From: Buxus sempervirens
Taxonomy: Eukaryota > Streptophyta > Magnoliopsida > Buxales > Buxaceae
DNA length: 64,000 nt
Reading direction: 5' to 3'
NCBI GenBank assembly: GCA_947561395.2
Contig: OX387190.1
Span: 29,258,858-29,322,857, forward strand
Shown here: positions 1-12,262 of the stretch, piece after piece
How the letters are laid out: the number at the start of each line of letters is the position of its first letter
Numbering within the stretch: position 1 is the first letter of the stretch
The notes under the pieces: model-generated
Databases searched by the model: none
The model's input: only the letters and a program-made list of their open reading frames with translations
What the model was told of the DNA's origin: nothing
Position numbers and translations under genes: made by a program

Positions 1-263
1 TCTGCCTCGTGTTCGGGTTGATGGTTTTTCTTATATCTTGTCATGTTTGTTGGTTGGTGACTATCTTACGGACAATTAGGTTTGTTGATGGTGTTTCCTA
101 TTTTAGCTGAAGTTGACCAATTGCGATCATGGTAATGCTTACTTCTTACAATAATGAAATTAAGTAATTGTTTTTTGAGTTTTGTGGAAAAGTTAGTTGC
201 AAATTAGTTTAACGTTTTAAACACAGTCATTGGTTATCTACATTCATTTTTTTCACAAAGGCA

Positions 264-1133
264 ATGGCTAATCAAGTTGTGATTCAAGCTAAACAAGATG
301 TTCTTTTGAAGGTTGTTAAACTCAAGTATGAGCGTCTAACTATCGGTGAGATTCTAAAATTTGAACCAATTGTGCGTGTAAATTTTTTTACATACGTTAA
401 TTTGATAATTTATACTTCAGTTTTCATTTTATTAATTTTTAGTGTTGATAACGATGTTAGAACAACACGTTTGAGTGTAAGCAATGGATCGTTTCGGTTA
501 GCACTCGGCAAGACCCTTGGTACGTTGCATGTTTAGATTGCAATGCAAAATTAGAGCTTATCAATGGTTCATTTATTTGCCAAGCATGCAAGTTACCAAG
601 AGAGACATACAAGCATAGGTTTATCTTGCTTGACCTTTGTTTATATTGTTGCACTTAGTGTATAAATACTATGTTCTTTTATTTAGTAATGTCTTTAACT
701 TTTATCAGTGGCAAAATGCAAATTAAAGTTGCCGATAACATTGGGTCACTTTGGGTTACAGTGTTTGATGTGAGGGTTGAAAAGTTGTTTGGTTACAATG
801 GATTCACTACGAAAATTAAAGGTTTTATATATTTTATATTATTCATAAGTCATGTAACATATGTTGTTGGATTTTGATGCGTTTGTGTATAATTATTTTT
901 TTTTTATCATTTCCTTCTTTTGATTCAATTTCATATTGGTCTAGGAAATGAACTTTGTTGAATTTTTTCGCGTGATCGAAAAATGTGTTTGGAAGCTTTA
1001 TATAGTTATAATTCGAAAAAGTTTACATTTAGCTAAGAATGGTGAATACAACTACAGTTGTGAAGATTTTGTTGAAATTAGTGTTGATAGTGCAGGGTAT
1101 ATTCCATCTTCAAGCATCAAAGGGAAATATTGA
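264..1133 (+). pseudogene. RPA1-like (replication protein A large subunit) C-terminal fragment
   Basis: At least three exon-like blocks on the + strand match the C-terminal OB-fold/zinc-ribbon domain of plant replication protein A 70-kDa subunits, which bind single-stranded DNA. The first block (from 264) ends in the linker motif YERLTIGEI. A second (about 467-625, read in another frame) has the zinc ribbon: WYVACLDCNAKLE followed by FICQACK, a C-x2-C...C-x2-C pattern. A third (from about 711) reads ADNIGSLWVTVFD and KLFG, typical of strand core residues in this domain. A fourth (948-1133) continues with FFRVIEKCVWKLYI. GT/AG-like borders separate them, but N-terminal OB folds are absent upstream and the frames contain stops near the junctions. 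RPA-like genes also ride in plant Helitrons, so this may be a transposon-borne copy cut by the window edge. The family call is fairly sure; functional status is doubtful. Confidence 0.6.
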
Positions 1134-2620
1134 AATGGTTAGACTAATCTCTTATACATGTATATATTTTTTTTATTCATAAATAATATATTTATAAAAA
1201 CATCAATAAGATGTAGCCAAAAATGGCTTTTTCGATTTTGTCTAATTAGATAAATTCCTGATATGTTGTTCTTTTATGTTCAATTTGCAGGTCGTGAAAC
1301 TTATTAATTTCCTATTGGGAAGTTTGTGGACAATGAATGATGATTCAAGAATGTTTATATATATCTTGTTTTTGATACAATTACGCACAATGGTAGTTGG
1401 TTTTGGTACATTTAAATTCCTGATTTGTTGTTTTTGGCATGGTTAATGATTTGGTTATTTATTTTTGCTTTTTTCTGTTTGCATTACTGCTTTGGTATTA
1501 TAAATTATAATATAACCTACTCTAAGAACATGCAAATGAATAAGGATCACAATAGTGTCCTTATTTCAGTACTACAATTGTAAGATGATGGATATGAGTT
1601 CCTCATATTTGACTTGGAAGTCTCTTATTCCGTCAAATTTTTGTTATGCATTTTGGCCACAAAGGTATCATTTAATCTTGAAGTTTGCATTACATTTCTT
1701 CAACTATGGTACAAGTTATATGTTTTTTTATCAATTTCATTCTTCTCTCAGGGCTATGGTAGAGGTTACTCCTCATTTTTGGACTATTCCAAGCCCATTT
1801 TTTAGACTGTGGGCCCAACGGGCCCACCAAGGCTTCTTGGGCCCCAGCATGGCCCACATCCTGTCTGGCCCAACCAAGGCCCATTTTGATAAATGGGCTA
1901 AAGGCCACTTGGGTAATTGCTCGTGGGCCAAACCCAAGCCCATTAAGCCCTAAAAGTTTTAATCCAGTAACTTTGTAAATATTCAATAAATCCTTGAACC
2001 AAATAGTCAAAATCCAATAAGGGTTACCCAGAACCCGAATTGGGCCTTGGGCTTGACTTAAGCCCAACTTAGCATCCCAACAAGCCTTCCAACAGGGCCT
2101 GCACCTGACTCACTTCACAAAAAAGTTAAAAAGATAAAAATCAATTAAAGTAAAAGGGATCTACACCTTCAGTGGTCCCCACCAGACCAAATAAGTGTGC
2201 ATGCTGGCCTAGGAGTTGGGTGAGAACTAAGTTGATTCAAACCAGGGAGACCCATGGGATTCATCGACCAACGGGGCGGGCTAGGGTGTCTTCGGACTTC
2301 CCTAGACGTAACCGAGAACTTGCTCAGATCTCTAATAAAGCCGCATACCACAAAAATTAGGCCCGGATAGGTGCCCCTTTGTGTCTGCCTGCACCTCTTA
2401 GGTAGTGGCGACTGCGAAAAAGTCCTGAGGCACGCACACGCCACGTGCACCTCACGTGCGACTGATTTTAGGTGCACACAGCACTGCTGCAAGAACTTGA
2501 ATTCCTTCCCTTCTTGCTGCAATTGTGTTAGGCTACATGGCTGGTTCTGGGTAAGATTTCTTCCCTTTATTGGTCTACCAGAATTGTTGCACATTCTCAC
2601 AAGCCTTTTTTAAATTTTTC
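1134..2620. other. Non-coding stretch with GGCCCA-rich block
   Basis: No convincing gene. Between about 1800 and 2070 the sequence is crowded with GGCCCA/TGGGCC words, giving open frames on both strands by composition alone. Around 2360-2480 lies a GC-richer patch with CACGTG-like words. Nothing here could be matched to a family. Confidence 0.4.
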
Positions 2621-2624
2621 CCAA

Positions 2625-3510
2625 GAATAACCTATTATATGTTGTCACACTACAGGGTGCCATCTACTGTGAAAGTCTTCCATCCAGTTATTTGCTGTGG
2701 ATTATTTGCAGATTTGGCTACACTGGCATTTGGGTATTTCTTCCAATCTGGGTTGGATGCTATTCTAGCTACAAAACCCACTTCCATTCTAGAATTTGTT
2801 CACTATTCATTATGTTTGTCTCTGTTACTTCTACAACAAAGTTGAATTGTTTGTGATATGTAATAAGACTATGTTGGAGATTTGTAGTTCGCATACCTTA
2901 CAGAAGATTAGAAGGGTGTCCTTTATAACAATATCATATTCCTAAATAGTACTTAGAAAAAATGTTTAGTCTTTAATTCTTTTGCTCCTATAAATATATT
3001 ACGTCAATATTCAAAGGGTTTCTACAGGATATTACCTTACAAAGATGCCATCTAATCCTGGAGTTGGTGACATTCTGATGGGATTTCTAGGATTTGTTAT
3101 TATTTCTTTGGCCTTTTCAATGTTCAAACAGAAAAAGTTAACCAACTGTTCTTGATAGAATTTTCACATGAGCAGTTGCTTCAATTCACGTCTTCTTTAT
3201 ATTTAATACCATTCCCTTATCAGTAGCTCATCTAAAAGCTACTTAGTTTCCTTTAGGCAATTACAAAGAACCTACTATTCTCCAAAGTGACCGTGGTTCT
3301 CTTTTAACTTTGCAGCTTGTTACGAGGCAAGCAACAAAGATTTTTACATCCATAATTATTGCAACATTATTCTCATTGTATTCAACCGCATTCATAGGGC
3401 GTCTTGTTGGGTTAGAACCTAATTTGACTATATCTATTCTGCCCAGATGCATAACTGTTGCATTAGCACTCAGCATTGTGTCTTTATTTGAAGGTACAGT
3501 GAGCTACTAA
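2625..3510 (+). pseudogene. PLGG1-like plastid glycolate/glycerate translocator fragment
   Basis: Three blocks in order resemble the membrane region of PLGG1 (LrgB-type plastidial glycolate/glycerate translocator of photorespiration). Block one (about 2640-2790) reads VKVFHPVICC and LAFGYF. Block two (about 3025-3155) reads YYLTKMPSNPG and GDILMGFLGF, then FSMFKQKKL before a stop. Block three (about 3314-3510) reads TSIIIATLFSLYSTAFIGRL and LPRCITVALALSIVS before a stop. Introns are apparently retained between blocks, so this is a genomic rather than processed copy. The N-terminal LrgA-like half and the last transmembrane helices are missing, and the frame closes at 3510, so it is a dead fragment. 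It ends about 230 bases before the duplicated RLK unit begins. Confidence 0.72.
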
Positions 3511-3737
3511 TACTCTGTACTTCTTTCTGTTAGTTCTTCCTGTTTTTTGATTCTGTCTATCATCAGTAACATGATTAAACAAAATCCAATATGTGTCAAG
3601 TATAGCATATTACTTGCATCCAGAATTTCATTCTAGCCACCAGGTCAGTCTTGGTCGTGATCACATCACTTATCATGGTTAAAAATCTTATTAACTAGGA
3701 CTGTGGTTTCTAATTGATGCAAGCCACTAGACTTTGT

Positions 3738-3921
3738 AGAGGAAATTGAGATCCAGAGACACATGAGAAGAGCGAGAGTGCAAGAGTGTTTGATTTTGAT
3801 ACTTAGCCTTAGAGTCGCGTGTTCTATGGAATCTCCCAGAGAAAGGATCGATATTGTCGACGTTGCCAATGAACTGCAAGCGATCAAGAAGTTGATTCTC
3901 CAAATCCGGGAAATGCCGTAG
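3738..3921 (+). pseudogene. 3' tail of an LRR receptor kinase (RLK0)
   Basis: Only the end of exon 2 of a receptor kinase is present, encoding the C-terminal lobe from [14 protein letters not shown] to QIREMP and a stop. It aligns without indel to the ends of the three RLK genes further along the window. Everything 5' of 3738 is unrelated, so the copy is truncated at a duplication breakpoint. Diagnostic bases in its first two thirds (GAG for the third codon of the block, ATCGATATTGTCGACGTT) agree with RLK3, while its end (GCGATCAAG, ATGCCGTAG) and its 3' flank agree with RLK2. This looks like a recombination or gene-conversion mosaic. Confidence 0.85.
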
Positions 3922-5354
3922 ACTTCCACATTGTCGATGCTTATTTCTGCTTATGACTTATTAGAAGATCGAAGACATGAAAAGACGAAAGGGTTTCTTC
4001 CACAAACCCACGAGATTCCTAGTCCTCTCCTTCACCAGCCCTTCATCTCTCCTCCCTTTTACGTTTTTTGCATCTGGGTCTTCAAAGATGCCTCATGGAT
4101 CTCTCAAGAACATTTTTATTTACGAGATAAGCCGTTTTGTGTTTTTAGCGACTGAGTATTTTCTTTACAGTGTTTGCAGATGTTGGTGATTGCTTCTTCG
4201 CTTTTTCTTTTGTTTAGCCTCTCGTAACTGCAAATATCGACTTTGGGGTATGTTGATTAATTTAATTTCCCCTTTCCTTTTTCAATTTTTTATTTGTTGC
4301 TTCGTTGAAATCAGATGGAATCTGAAGACAATTTGGATGTTTTAGACGACTTTGTCTGTGTTGTTATTGTGGGGTTTGAGGGTTTCTAATCTGATCTTTG
4401 ATTGTTCCCTGTTTTTACCCCTTTGTTTATTTCGAATTGGGGGCATTAATTTGACGGAAATATCTTTTGATTACCAGAACTTGTAGGGTTTTTGCAGTAC
4501 TGGTTGAAGAAGCCCTTGCTCATGGGTAGTGAAGGATTTTCCCTAAATTACTAATTTTAGAGATTGTGATGGTTGCAAAGAACATAGAGTTCCTTCTTAA
4601 CAGGTCTTTAACATAATATCAAAGCAAGAGATCTTGTGTTCCAACTTTTGTAAGTTTGCCATGACATTTATTTGTATCCAGGGTATGACTGCTATATGTT
4701 TGCCCTCCCCTTATATATTCCTCCAAATTAGTTACCATCTGTGAAATATTTGTCCCACCAAGGTTTCAATTAGGGTTAGCTGATTAGTCAGTGAAGCTTT
4801 ATTATTTGTATTAATCTCTTTTTTATGTTCATGATTATTGTTACAAATGATTAAAGATGACCAGAGAAGCTTGAAAGACTACTTTCGTTGTCAAACATAA
4901 CGCTCAATATTTCTTATTAACTTTTTTATTAATTTAATGTTTTTCAAATAATCTTGTATTTAGCTTAATATATTAAATAATAGGGGCAGAGGTACAATAC
5001 TCCTGGTTTCTTCTTCATTATCCTTTTATTTCTTCAGTCATTAATTAGAGATCCGAAGTGAAGTTTCATTCAAATTAATGTGAGAATATTTACCCAAGTG
5101 TGGGATTTGGTCACTATCAATGCTGGTCAAATTTCACAACCCGCTTTCTATGGCTGTTGGCTCCAAGGCTTTCTGGACCAAGGAACCTACTTGTAAAGAA
5201 ACTATTCATATATGCTGGGGAAGGATGGCAAATGGGGGGAGTTAAATAGGTAACCTGCTCCAATCCACACACACTGATTAGGGTTTGGTGTTGCCAAAAT
5301 TGAGTTAGGATAGGTTAGGGTTTAGTCCAACCTACCTTGAACCTGACATACTTG
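3922..5354. other. RLK 3' flank, non-coding, duplicated
   Basis: This AT-rich sequence is nearly identical to 49952-51180. No reading frame with recognisable domains was found. It probably holds the 3' UTR of the ancestral receptor kinase followed by intergenic DNA. Several small indels separate the two copies. Confidence 0.7.
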
Positions 5355-7275
5355 TTAGGGTTTGGTGTTGCCAAGATTTTGCGTAAGGATGGCTCCAATA
5401 CCTATTCCTGAAGCATCACATTCAATAATGAAGGGTTGAGAAAATTCCGGAAGTACGAGAATAGGAGCTTCTGTCATAGCCTGTTTCAGAAAGTTGGACT
5501 GTGTAGCTTCCTCGGTCCAAAGAAAGGAATCCTTTTTTAACATTTGAGTCAAAGCCGTGTGATGCTGCCATAATTTCGAACAAACTTTCGATAATATCTA
5601 GTCAAACCAAACAACCCACAAAGAGAGAATTGATATCCATGGAAAACCCGTCTTGTGAGATGATATGGCCCAAATAATTGATAGAAGTTTGTCCAAAATG
5701 CATTTCTCCTTTTCGATAAAGAGAGAATTAATATGTAGAATATGCAAAACCTGCTCCAAATGCTGCAAATGGTCAACTCATGTTTTGCTATATATAAGCA
5801 TATCATCAAAAAAGACAAGAACAAACTTTCAGATGAGTGCCTTAAAAATGTCGTTCATGAGGGCTTGAAAGGTGGATGGGGCGTTCGTAAGCCCAAAGGG
5901 CATAACAAGAAACTCATAGTGGCCTTGATGAGTTCGAAAAGCCGTTTTTTTTTCCACATCGTCCGGATGCATACGAATTTGATAATAGCCGGAACGTAAG
6001 TCCAACTTAGAAAAAAAATTGGGCTCCATACAGCTCATCCAATAATTCATCGATAACCGGGATGGAAAATTTGTCTTTGATGATAATCTCATTGAAAGCT
6101 CTATAGTCAACATACAAGAGCCATGATCCATCATGCTTCTTGACTAAAAGAACCGGAGAAGGATATGGACTTGTACTAGAATGTACCACCCCTAAATTAA
6201 GTAAGCCATCCACCAGTTTTGAATGATAGGTATTTTATGGTCATGAGCCCTACGAGGAGGAAGTTTCATAGATTCGTTGAAAAGTGAGCCGTAAGGATTT
6301 AAGAGGTGATCCAATGATGGATCCAACGTGGAACTTTGGTTAAATTCCCTTGAATTTGAACAACCCAAATTGATACTCAAAAGGAACACGTCATGAGGTG
6401 ATGCTTTGATTGCCTTCCTCATCTCTTTGTCTGCAACCACTCGATCTCAAGGGATGATCATGCCATGTAGTTGGATTTCAAAATCCCAAAGAATGGTGCC
6501 AAGAGTTCGAAGCCATTGAGCGCCAAGAGTAGCATCACAACCACCAAGAGATACCAAATAAAAATCAATAATAAAGATGCTATCCTGTAGATGTAGTTGA
6601 ATTCCACGGCAAAACCCCACACTATGATTATGATCACCATTAGCGACTACTACTTGAAGCTTTGTACTTCCAGATGATTTTAGACCCAGACGCCGAGCTG
6701 CCGACACGTTGATGAAGCTATGTGTACTTTCGGAATCAGCTAAAAGAATAATAGGTTGCTTACCAATAAGCCCTTGAACTCACATGGTTTGAGGGGTGTG
6801 GATTCCAGAAATTGCGTGTAGAGAAATTTCGGGAATAACATTATCATTATCTGGCAAGACTTGTGGTGGTGACTGAGAAGTATCCTCCATGGTTGACAAC
6901 GATGACCCTGAGTGTAGCGCTCATCGCAATTGAAACACAAACCACGGGACCTTCTGTCTTGCATTTCAACTGGAGATAAGTGACGGATCGGAGGGGATTT
7001 TGCTCAAGATAGTGTTGAGGAAGGCATGGGCAGATGATGCTCAGAAATAACAGATGAGCTGGGTGTGGGCAGCCTTAAATGATCTAGAGCCAAGAAAGGA
7101 TTAAAGCAACGTTGAGCCAAAATGTTACCAAAATGTTACGGTTCTTGGTAGTGGAACGCGTAATGGGGCGATCCACAGGAAAGGATGAAGGATCTTTTCT
7201 ACGTTGATTCCCTATTTTGAAGATCCCAGTAATATTTGGTAGGTTGGTTGGAGACAACCTGAACCTTTCTAACAA
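5355..7275 (-). mobile_element. Decayed Ty3/gypsy retrotransposon gag-pol remnant, copy 1
   Basis: On the minus strand, broken frames read in gag-to-pol order from 7275 downward. The zinc knuckle is GLCFNCDERYTQGHRC (about 6910-6945). A protease-region stretch has LGAQWLRTLG and ILWDF (about 6490-6560). Reverse transcriptase has [30 protein letters not shown] and [13 protein letters not shown] (about 5880-6170). RNase H has FIIECDASGIGIGA (about 5390-5450). Frameshifts and stops separate every piece, the RT active-site aspartate pair is not readable, and no integrase or LTR pair was seen. It is a long-dead fragment that was duplicated together with the RLK; the partner is 51185-53060. Confidence 0.85.
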
Positions 7276-7774
7276 AAAGGAATGCTGGAAATTTGTTTAT
7301 TCTCCCCTTTTTATTCATATTTCAGCCTCTATATATAGAGGTTTACAATAAGCAATCTAAGCTGTAGCCAGAATAATAACAAACCTAATCAAATTTAAAA
7401 TAAAAAAGGATAATGCCTATCAAAATAATAGTTCATGCCTATCAAGATAACAATGAATAAAATAAACAATTGAGATAAAAGATCCAACTTCAAACTTCCC
7501 TAAAATCTGCATAAAACAATCTCCAACTTATATCCATCCGTAACAGATTTAGGGAACCTGGGAGTCGTGCAGGTGGTGCTGAAGCTGGATTGGACGGTGG
7601 GAGATCTGATAGCGGCGGCTGTACAGCAGTACTCGAAGGAAGGGCGAAGGCCGGAAACAGTTTAGGAAGCTCCAAAAACTCGACTTCTATATAGGTTAGA
7701 CATAAAGCAGGCAATGAGATCAGCCCAAACACAACTAAACAATTGTAGGTCCTGAATAAGTTTGTGGAAATAGT
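7276..7774. other. Flank between gypsy remnant and hAT insertion
   Basis: This sequence is duplicated at about 53061-53809, where it is interrupted by a MITE. It contains TATATATAGAGG near 7330, which might be a former retrotransposon promoter. No gene was recognised. Confidence 0.5.
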
Positions 7775-8265
7775 TAGGGGTGGGCGGCGGGCCGGCCCGG
7801 CACGCCTGAGGCGTGCTCGGTCGGGCCGCGGCATGCCAGGCCCGTTTGCCCATAACCCCAGCCCGGCACGGCACGCCCCAGCAGGCGTGCCGTGCCGGGC
7901 CTAGCCCGCCGGGCCGGCGGGCCAATTAATTTAAAATTTAAAAAAAAACTTGAAAAAAATCCCAAAAAAATCCCAAAAAATTTCTGTAAAATACTTTTAT
8001 TGTTCACAAAATTGTCTTACACATATTGAGATAAATTTTGCTCAAAAAAATATAAATTCATTAATTATCACAAGTACACTTACAACTTTGCAAAAATTAC
8101 ATAATTACTTGAACAAATAATACTGCATCACTATAGTATAAGCACATCCCAACTAGGTTGGCACCCACTCATCTATCTATCATTTGCAGTTTAAAAGAAA
8201 CAAAAAAAAAGAAGATAAAGTACAATTCCTATACTTTGATTACAAAAATTATAACAAAACTTAGA

Positions 8266-10336
8266 CTACTCTGGTTGACTAAAATCAATATTCAAATCAT
8301 CAAAGTCTCCAGCAAGTTGATCATCTTCATATTCTTGTTCTCTCAGTTCTGCCCTTAACCAATCTGTAAGACTGACACATGCTTGCACCATCTCCGGCGT
8401 TAATCTGCTCATGTAATCATCCACGGTTCGTCCACCTGCGCTAAAAGCTGATTCCGATGCAACTGTGGACACCGGAACCGTTAGTAGATCACGTGCCATG
8501 GCGGAAAGCACAGGATAATTAACCTGATTTTGCTTCCACCATGTCAAAATGTTAAAAGCATTATGCTCCTCTATAGTATTGAAACTCATTGGGGGGCTTT
8601 CTAAAAAAATCATTAATTCAGATGATCCCCCACTACTAGATGCTGGTTGTTTTCCCTTTCTTCTCCCACTTAAAAAATTCCAAGGGGAATTATCTGGTAG
8701 TGTTTGTTGGGTTCGCGTATGACCTTGTATACTACTACTAGTATCGTATTCACAAAAAAGTCTTTCTAATAGATTTCTTATTTTTCTTATATCTATTTGA
8801 AAAGTAGAATTCATATTCTCATTTATTCCATCTATTAAGTCTTCAACTCCTAATTTAACCCTAGGGTCTATTGTAGTAGCTAAACAATATAAATTAGGCA
8901 TCTCTTGCCAATATTTTAAAATTTTAGTTTCCATTGCAGGGATAATTTCCTTAGCAATGGGTACATTTCTATATTGTTTAAAACAAATACTTATTTGATA
9001 TAAACAAGTTATAATACTTGAGGATGTTGGGTAATAAACTACTGATAAATATCTTGTTGCATCATAAAAAAACTTTTAAAAAATCTCTTAAAATTTCGGC
9101 TATTTGCTAATCAAGATCCTCTAAGTCACTTTCAGGCATTTTACTTTTATAAAATATTGTAATTTCTTGTTTTAATCCTAATGCAGCTTCTAGCATTATA
9201 TATGTTGAGTTCCACCTATGTTCAACATCTAGGGTAATTTTTTTATATTGTTTTCCTAAAGTTTCACAATAATATTTAAATTCTCTAGCGGTTGTGCTAG
9301 ATTGTTTTATAAATCTTACTGCATCTCTAATATTTATTAAATGATGTTGAACAATTTTTAATCCATCTTGCACAACTAAATTAAGAATATGACAAGCACA
9401 CCTAACATGAAATAAACTTCCATCTATATTTAAGTTTAATTGTTGTCTTAATATTCCTACTGCAACATTATTAGCACTTGCATTATCAAGTGCTAGAGCC
9501 ATTATTTTATTGTGTATTTTATAATTTCATAGATTTCTACTTATAGCATTTGATATATTTATTCCAGTATGGCTAGCATCTAGTGGTTCAAAAGTTATTA
9601 TTCTTTTTTCCATATTCCAATTTTCATCAATATAATGTGCGGTTATAGCTAAATAACTTATTTGTTGTCTACTTGTCCAAATATCTGAAGTTAAAGCTAT
9701 TTTAAAAGTACTGTTTGACAAAGTTTCTATTAATGCAGTTTTCATTTTTCCATATAATTTTATGGCATCCTTTCTTAAAGTGTGGCGTGAAAAAGGTTTA
9801 AATTGTGGTGCTAAATATTTAGTTAGTAAACGGTGAAATCTTTTAGAATCTATTAATCTAAAGGGTAATTCTTCTTGAATTACCCACTTTACTATTTCAA
9901 GCCTAGTTTCTTCTTGATTAAAAATAAAATTACTTATAGCAACACTACTAGTAGAAATTTGGGTTTGCCTAGGGTCAATTTGGCCATGTTTTGGAAGGTA
10001 TTTCTGCAAATGCCGGTTCAAGTGGCCTGTACCACCTTTGCCTTTACAACTAAACTGTTTTTTGCAATGGTTACACACTGCCTTCTCTTCACTCCCTACA
10101 CTTTCAATTGTAAAATTAAGCCAAACACTAGAGGTTCTACTCCTCTTAGTGCTCTTAGGTGGTAGGGAAGACGATCCCATATCTTGTGAAGGTAATTCTG
10201 TTTCAAGATCTTGGATGGGAGGATCATTATATTGGGGTTGGGTTATATCATCAGAAAATACTGGGTCAGAAAGGGGTCTAAGATATTCCCTTTCTTCAGT
10301 GTCAAAAAACATAGGATACCTAGGGTCCATTATCAA
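8266..10336 (-). pseudogene. hAT transposase, broken copy
   Basis: This is the counterpart of the intact gene at 61189-63258. It starts with MIMDPRYPMF at 10336 and keeps the BED zinc finger and the C-terminal dimerisation domain. It carries three lesions relative to the intact copy. An Arg codon becomes TGA just after NAISRNL (about 9529). A Trp codon becomes TAG after SDLEDLD (about 9107). One extra A sits in a poly-A run near 9066-9072 and shifts the frame. Downstream reading resumes from METKILKYWQEM at 8934. No functional protein is expected. Confidence 0.92.
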
Positions 10337-10888
10337 ATTTTTAGAAAAAAAAAATCTTAATAAATAATATTATAATAAATATTTGGTGATACTAATTTAT
10401 AAGAAAGGTAGAAGGAGAGACTTACTTATAATAATAATATTTATACTAATTTTAAAATCGGAAAATTAAATAAAAGAATACCTCTTTAGAATGAATCTTG
10501 AACTTTGAAATTGAAGCCTTCAACCTCCAGAGTCCAATTTCCCACTTTTGATGCTTGAACAATTTGAAGAGATTGAGTATCACCAATTTCCAATTACAAC
10601 AATTAGAGCAAAGAAACTATTTGATAATCAATTAGAAGAGAGTAGGAGATTGTAGAAGTGGTGTGGTTTGGAGTGGGAAAGGGAGTGGCTATTTATAGAA
10701 AATTAAAAGTGGCTTTTTACCACCTCTACCCTTCAATATGACTGTTATTTTGCAGTTGGAAGGGTAGAAAAGGTCTTTTAATCATCAATTACAACTATAG
10801 CCCCCCAATATAGCTGTTATATGGCTGTTGGGGGGGGGGGGGTAAAATGGGCATAAAAGTGGCTTTTAGCCACTTTTATGGAGGGAAA

Positions 10889-10915
10889 AGAGAGCTAGCC
10901 AACGGCTAGCTCTCT
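10889..10915. repeat. Perfect hairpin inside the hAT right arm
   Basis: AGAGAGCTAGCC, loop AAC, GGCTAGCTCTCT: a 12-bp perfect stem with a 3-base loop at the junction of the AT-rich body and the GC-rich terminal arm. The same hairpin occurs in the second hAT near 63804-63831. Confidence 0.85.
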
Positions 10916-11064
10916 GGCCCGCGCGCGGGCCAGCCCGCCTGGGCACGCGCGGCCCACGCGCGCCCGCTCAGCGCCGGGGCCCGGGCTGGCACGCGGGCCG
11001 TGCCCCCAAGGCCAGGCCCGTGGCGTGCCGGGCTCGGGCCGGCACGGCCCGTTGCTCATGCCTA

Positions 11065-12262
11065 GAAATAGTTTTTTTAAGTGGTGCTCCATGACAATGA
11101 AATGGGTACCAATCAAGAATTAGAATTGTCCAGAATCAAACTAATCTGGTTTTGATTTATTTCGAAAAAAACACTTTTCTATGACTTTACAAAGTCTTTG
11201 AACAGTGAAAAATACAAGCTTAAGTTATTAAAGGAACTTGGTCAATGGGGAAAATAGATAGTGCATGATCTACTAGAGGCAGGTCTGTAGATGATAAGAT
11301 AGGAGGTAAGGCTATGTCACCGTACTTTTCTCAGCTCTGCCAAATGGCTAGAAAGAGGCATCTTTCCTTACCTCACCCAATTGTTCAGGTTTATTAGAAC
11401 ATAGCATCTGATGAGTCAGAGTTAGTGCGGGACGCTCTTATGAGAAATTAACACAAGTATCTCTTCCAAGCAGAAAAAAATAATATAATTGTTTGGGGGA
11501 TTGAGGCCTAATTGCCTAACAACAAAAAAGTAACTTATGCTATCATGGATCTAGGGAAGATTTCTTATGGTTCCCATCTTCAAGTTTTGAGCTTTAGGGT
11601 TTTTTCATTGTTTAGTTTTCGGCCACAAACTATCGATATGTTATAATTTTTGTTTTATTTGACTTTTTTTCTCTTTTTTCCAAATTTGAAGTGGACTTTT
11701 TGTATTACTTATTGTGTTCTCCCCTAGAGTGAAAAAAAAAACAATTTAAATGAAGGCTATAAGTTTCTCCAATTTGGCTTATTGCCATTCTAGATCTATG
11801 CTATTATATAAAGCCAAAACCCTGTTTTTTGCCTAACATTCTATACCGAAAGTGCCCTCTAATTTTTTTCAAATTTATTCCATCAATCAAGTTTGTCAAC
11901 GCCACATGTGTGCTCAGTCTTTGTTTCTAATTCTTTTGCTACGCGCGTGCACTCCCCTAATAATGGTAAAAAGGTTGCCATGTGACTCAAATTCTGCTCT
12001 CTAAGAAAATTTTCCCCTCAATTAGCTTATCCTGTTTTGATGTAGGGCTGTAAATGTGATCTTTGCTGTAGATGATGCTGTAGTCCCCAATTTATCATTT
12101 GATATTATTGCTTATGCACTCAAGCTTTAGTTGAAATATGCTCAGGAATTCAATCGAATTCGTAATAGAATAAATATTTTATTCTTGAGAGTAACAAGCT
12201 ATCTCAGATCTCACAGTAACCCCTTCATTGTGATTTGTGACCTAAAGTTAGCTTGCTACCAT
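11065..12262. other. Duplicated intergenic flank
   Basis: This matches about 53802-55015 with scattered substitutions and small indels. No coding sequence was recognised. Confidence 0.6.

Larger units (their letters stand above)
7775..11064 (-). mobile_element. hAT transposon copy 1 (complete element, dead transposase)
   Basis: The ends are fixed by comparison with the empty site at 53802-53809. The 8-bp target duplication GAAATAGT lies at 7767-7774 and 11065-11072, and occurs once in the empty copy. The terminal inverted repeats start TAGGGGTGGGC on the left and TAGGCATGAGC (reverse complement) on the right, so the element is 3290 bp. Its outer ~150 bp on each side are extremely GC-rich (GGCCCG/CGGGCC words) in an AT-rich context. 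These are probably subterminal transposase-binding arrays. The transposase lies on the minus strand. The insertion happened after the segmental duplication. Confidence 0.93.

Noticed and set aside
1690-2067. Gly/Leu-rich minus-strand frame
   Set aside because: Produced by GGCCCA-word composition; no domain or exon signal.
7775-7925. GC-rich arms as CpG islands or rDNA
   Set aside because: They coincide exactly with hAT termini and consist of GGCCCG words; no rRNA similarity.
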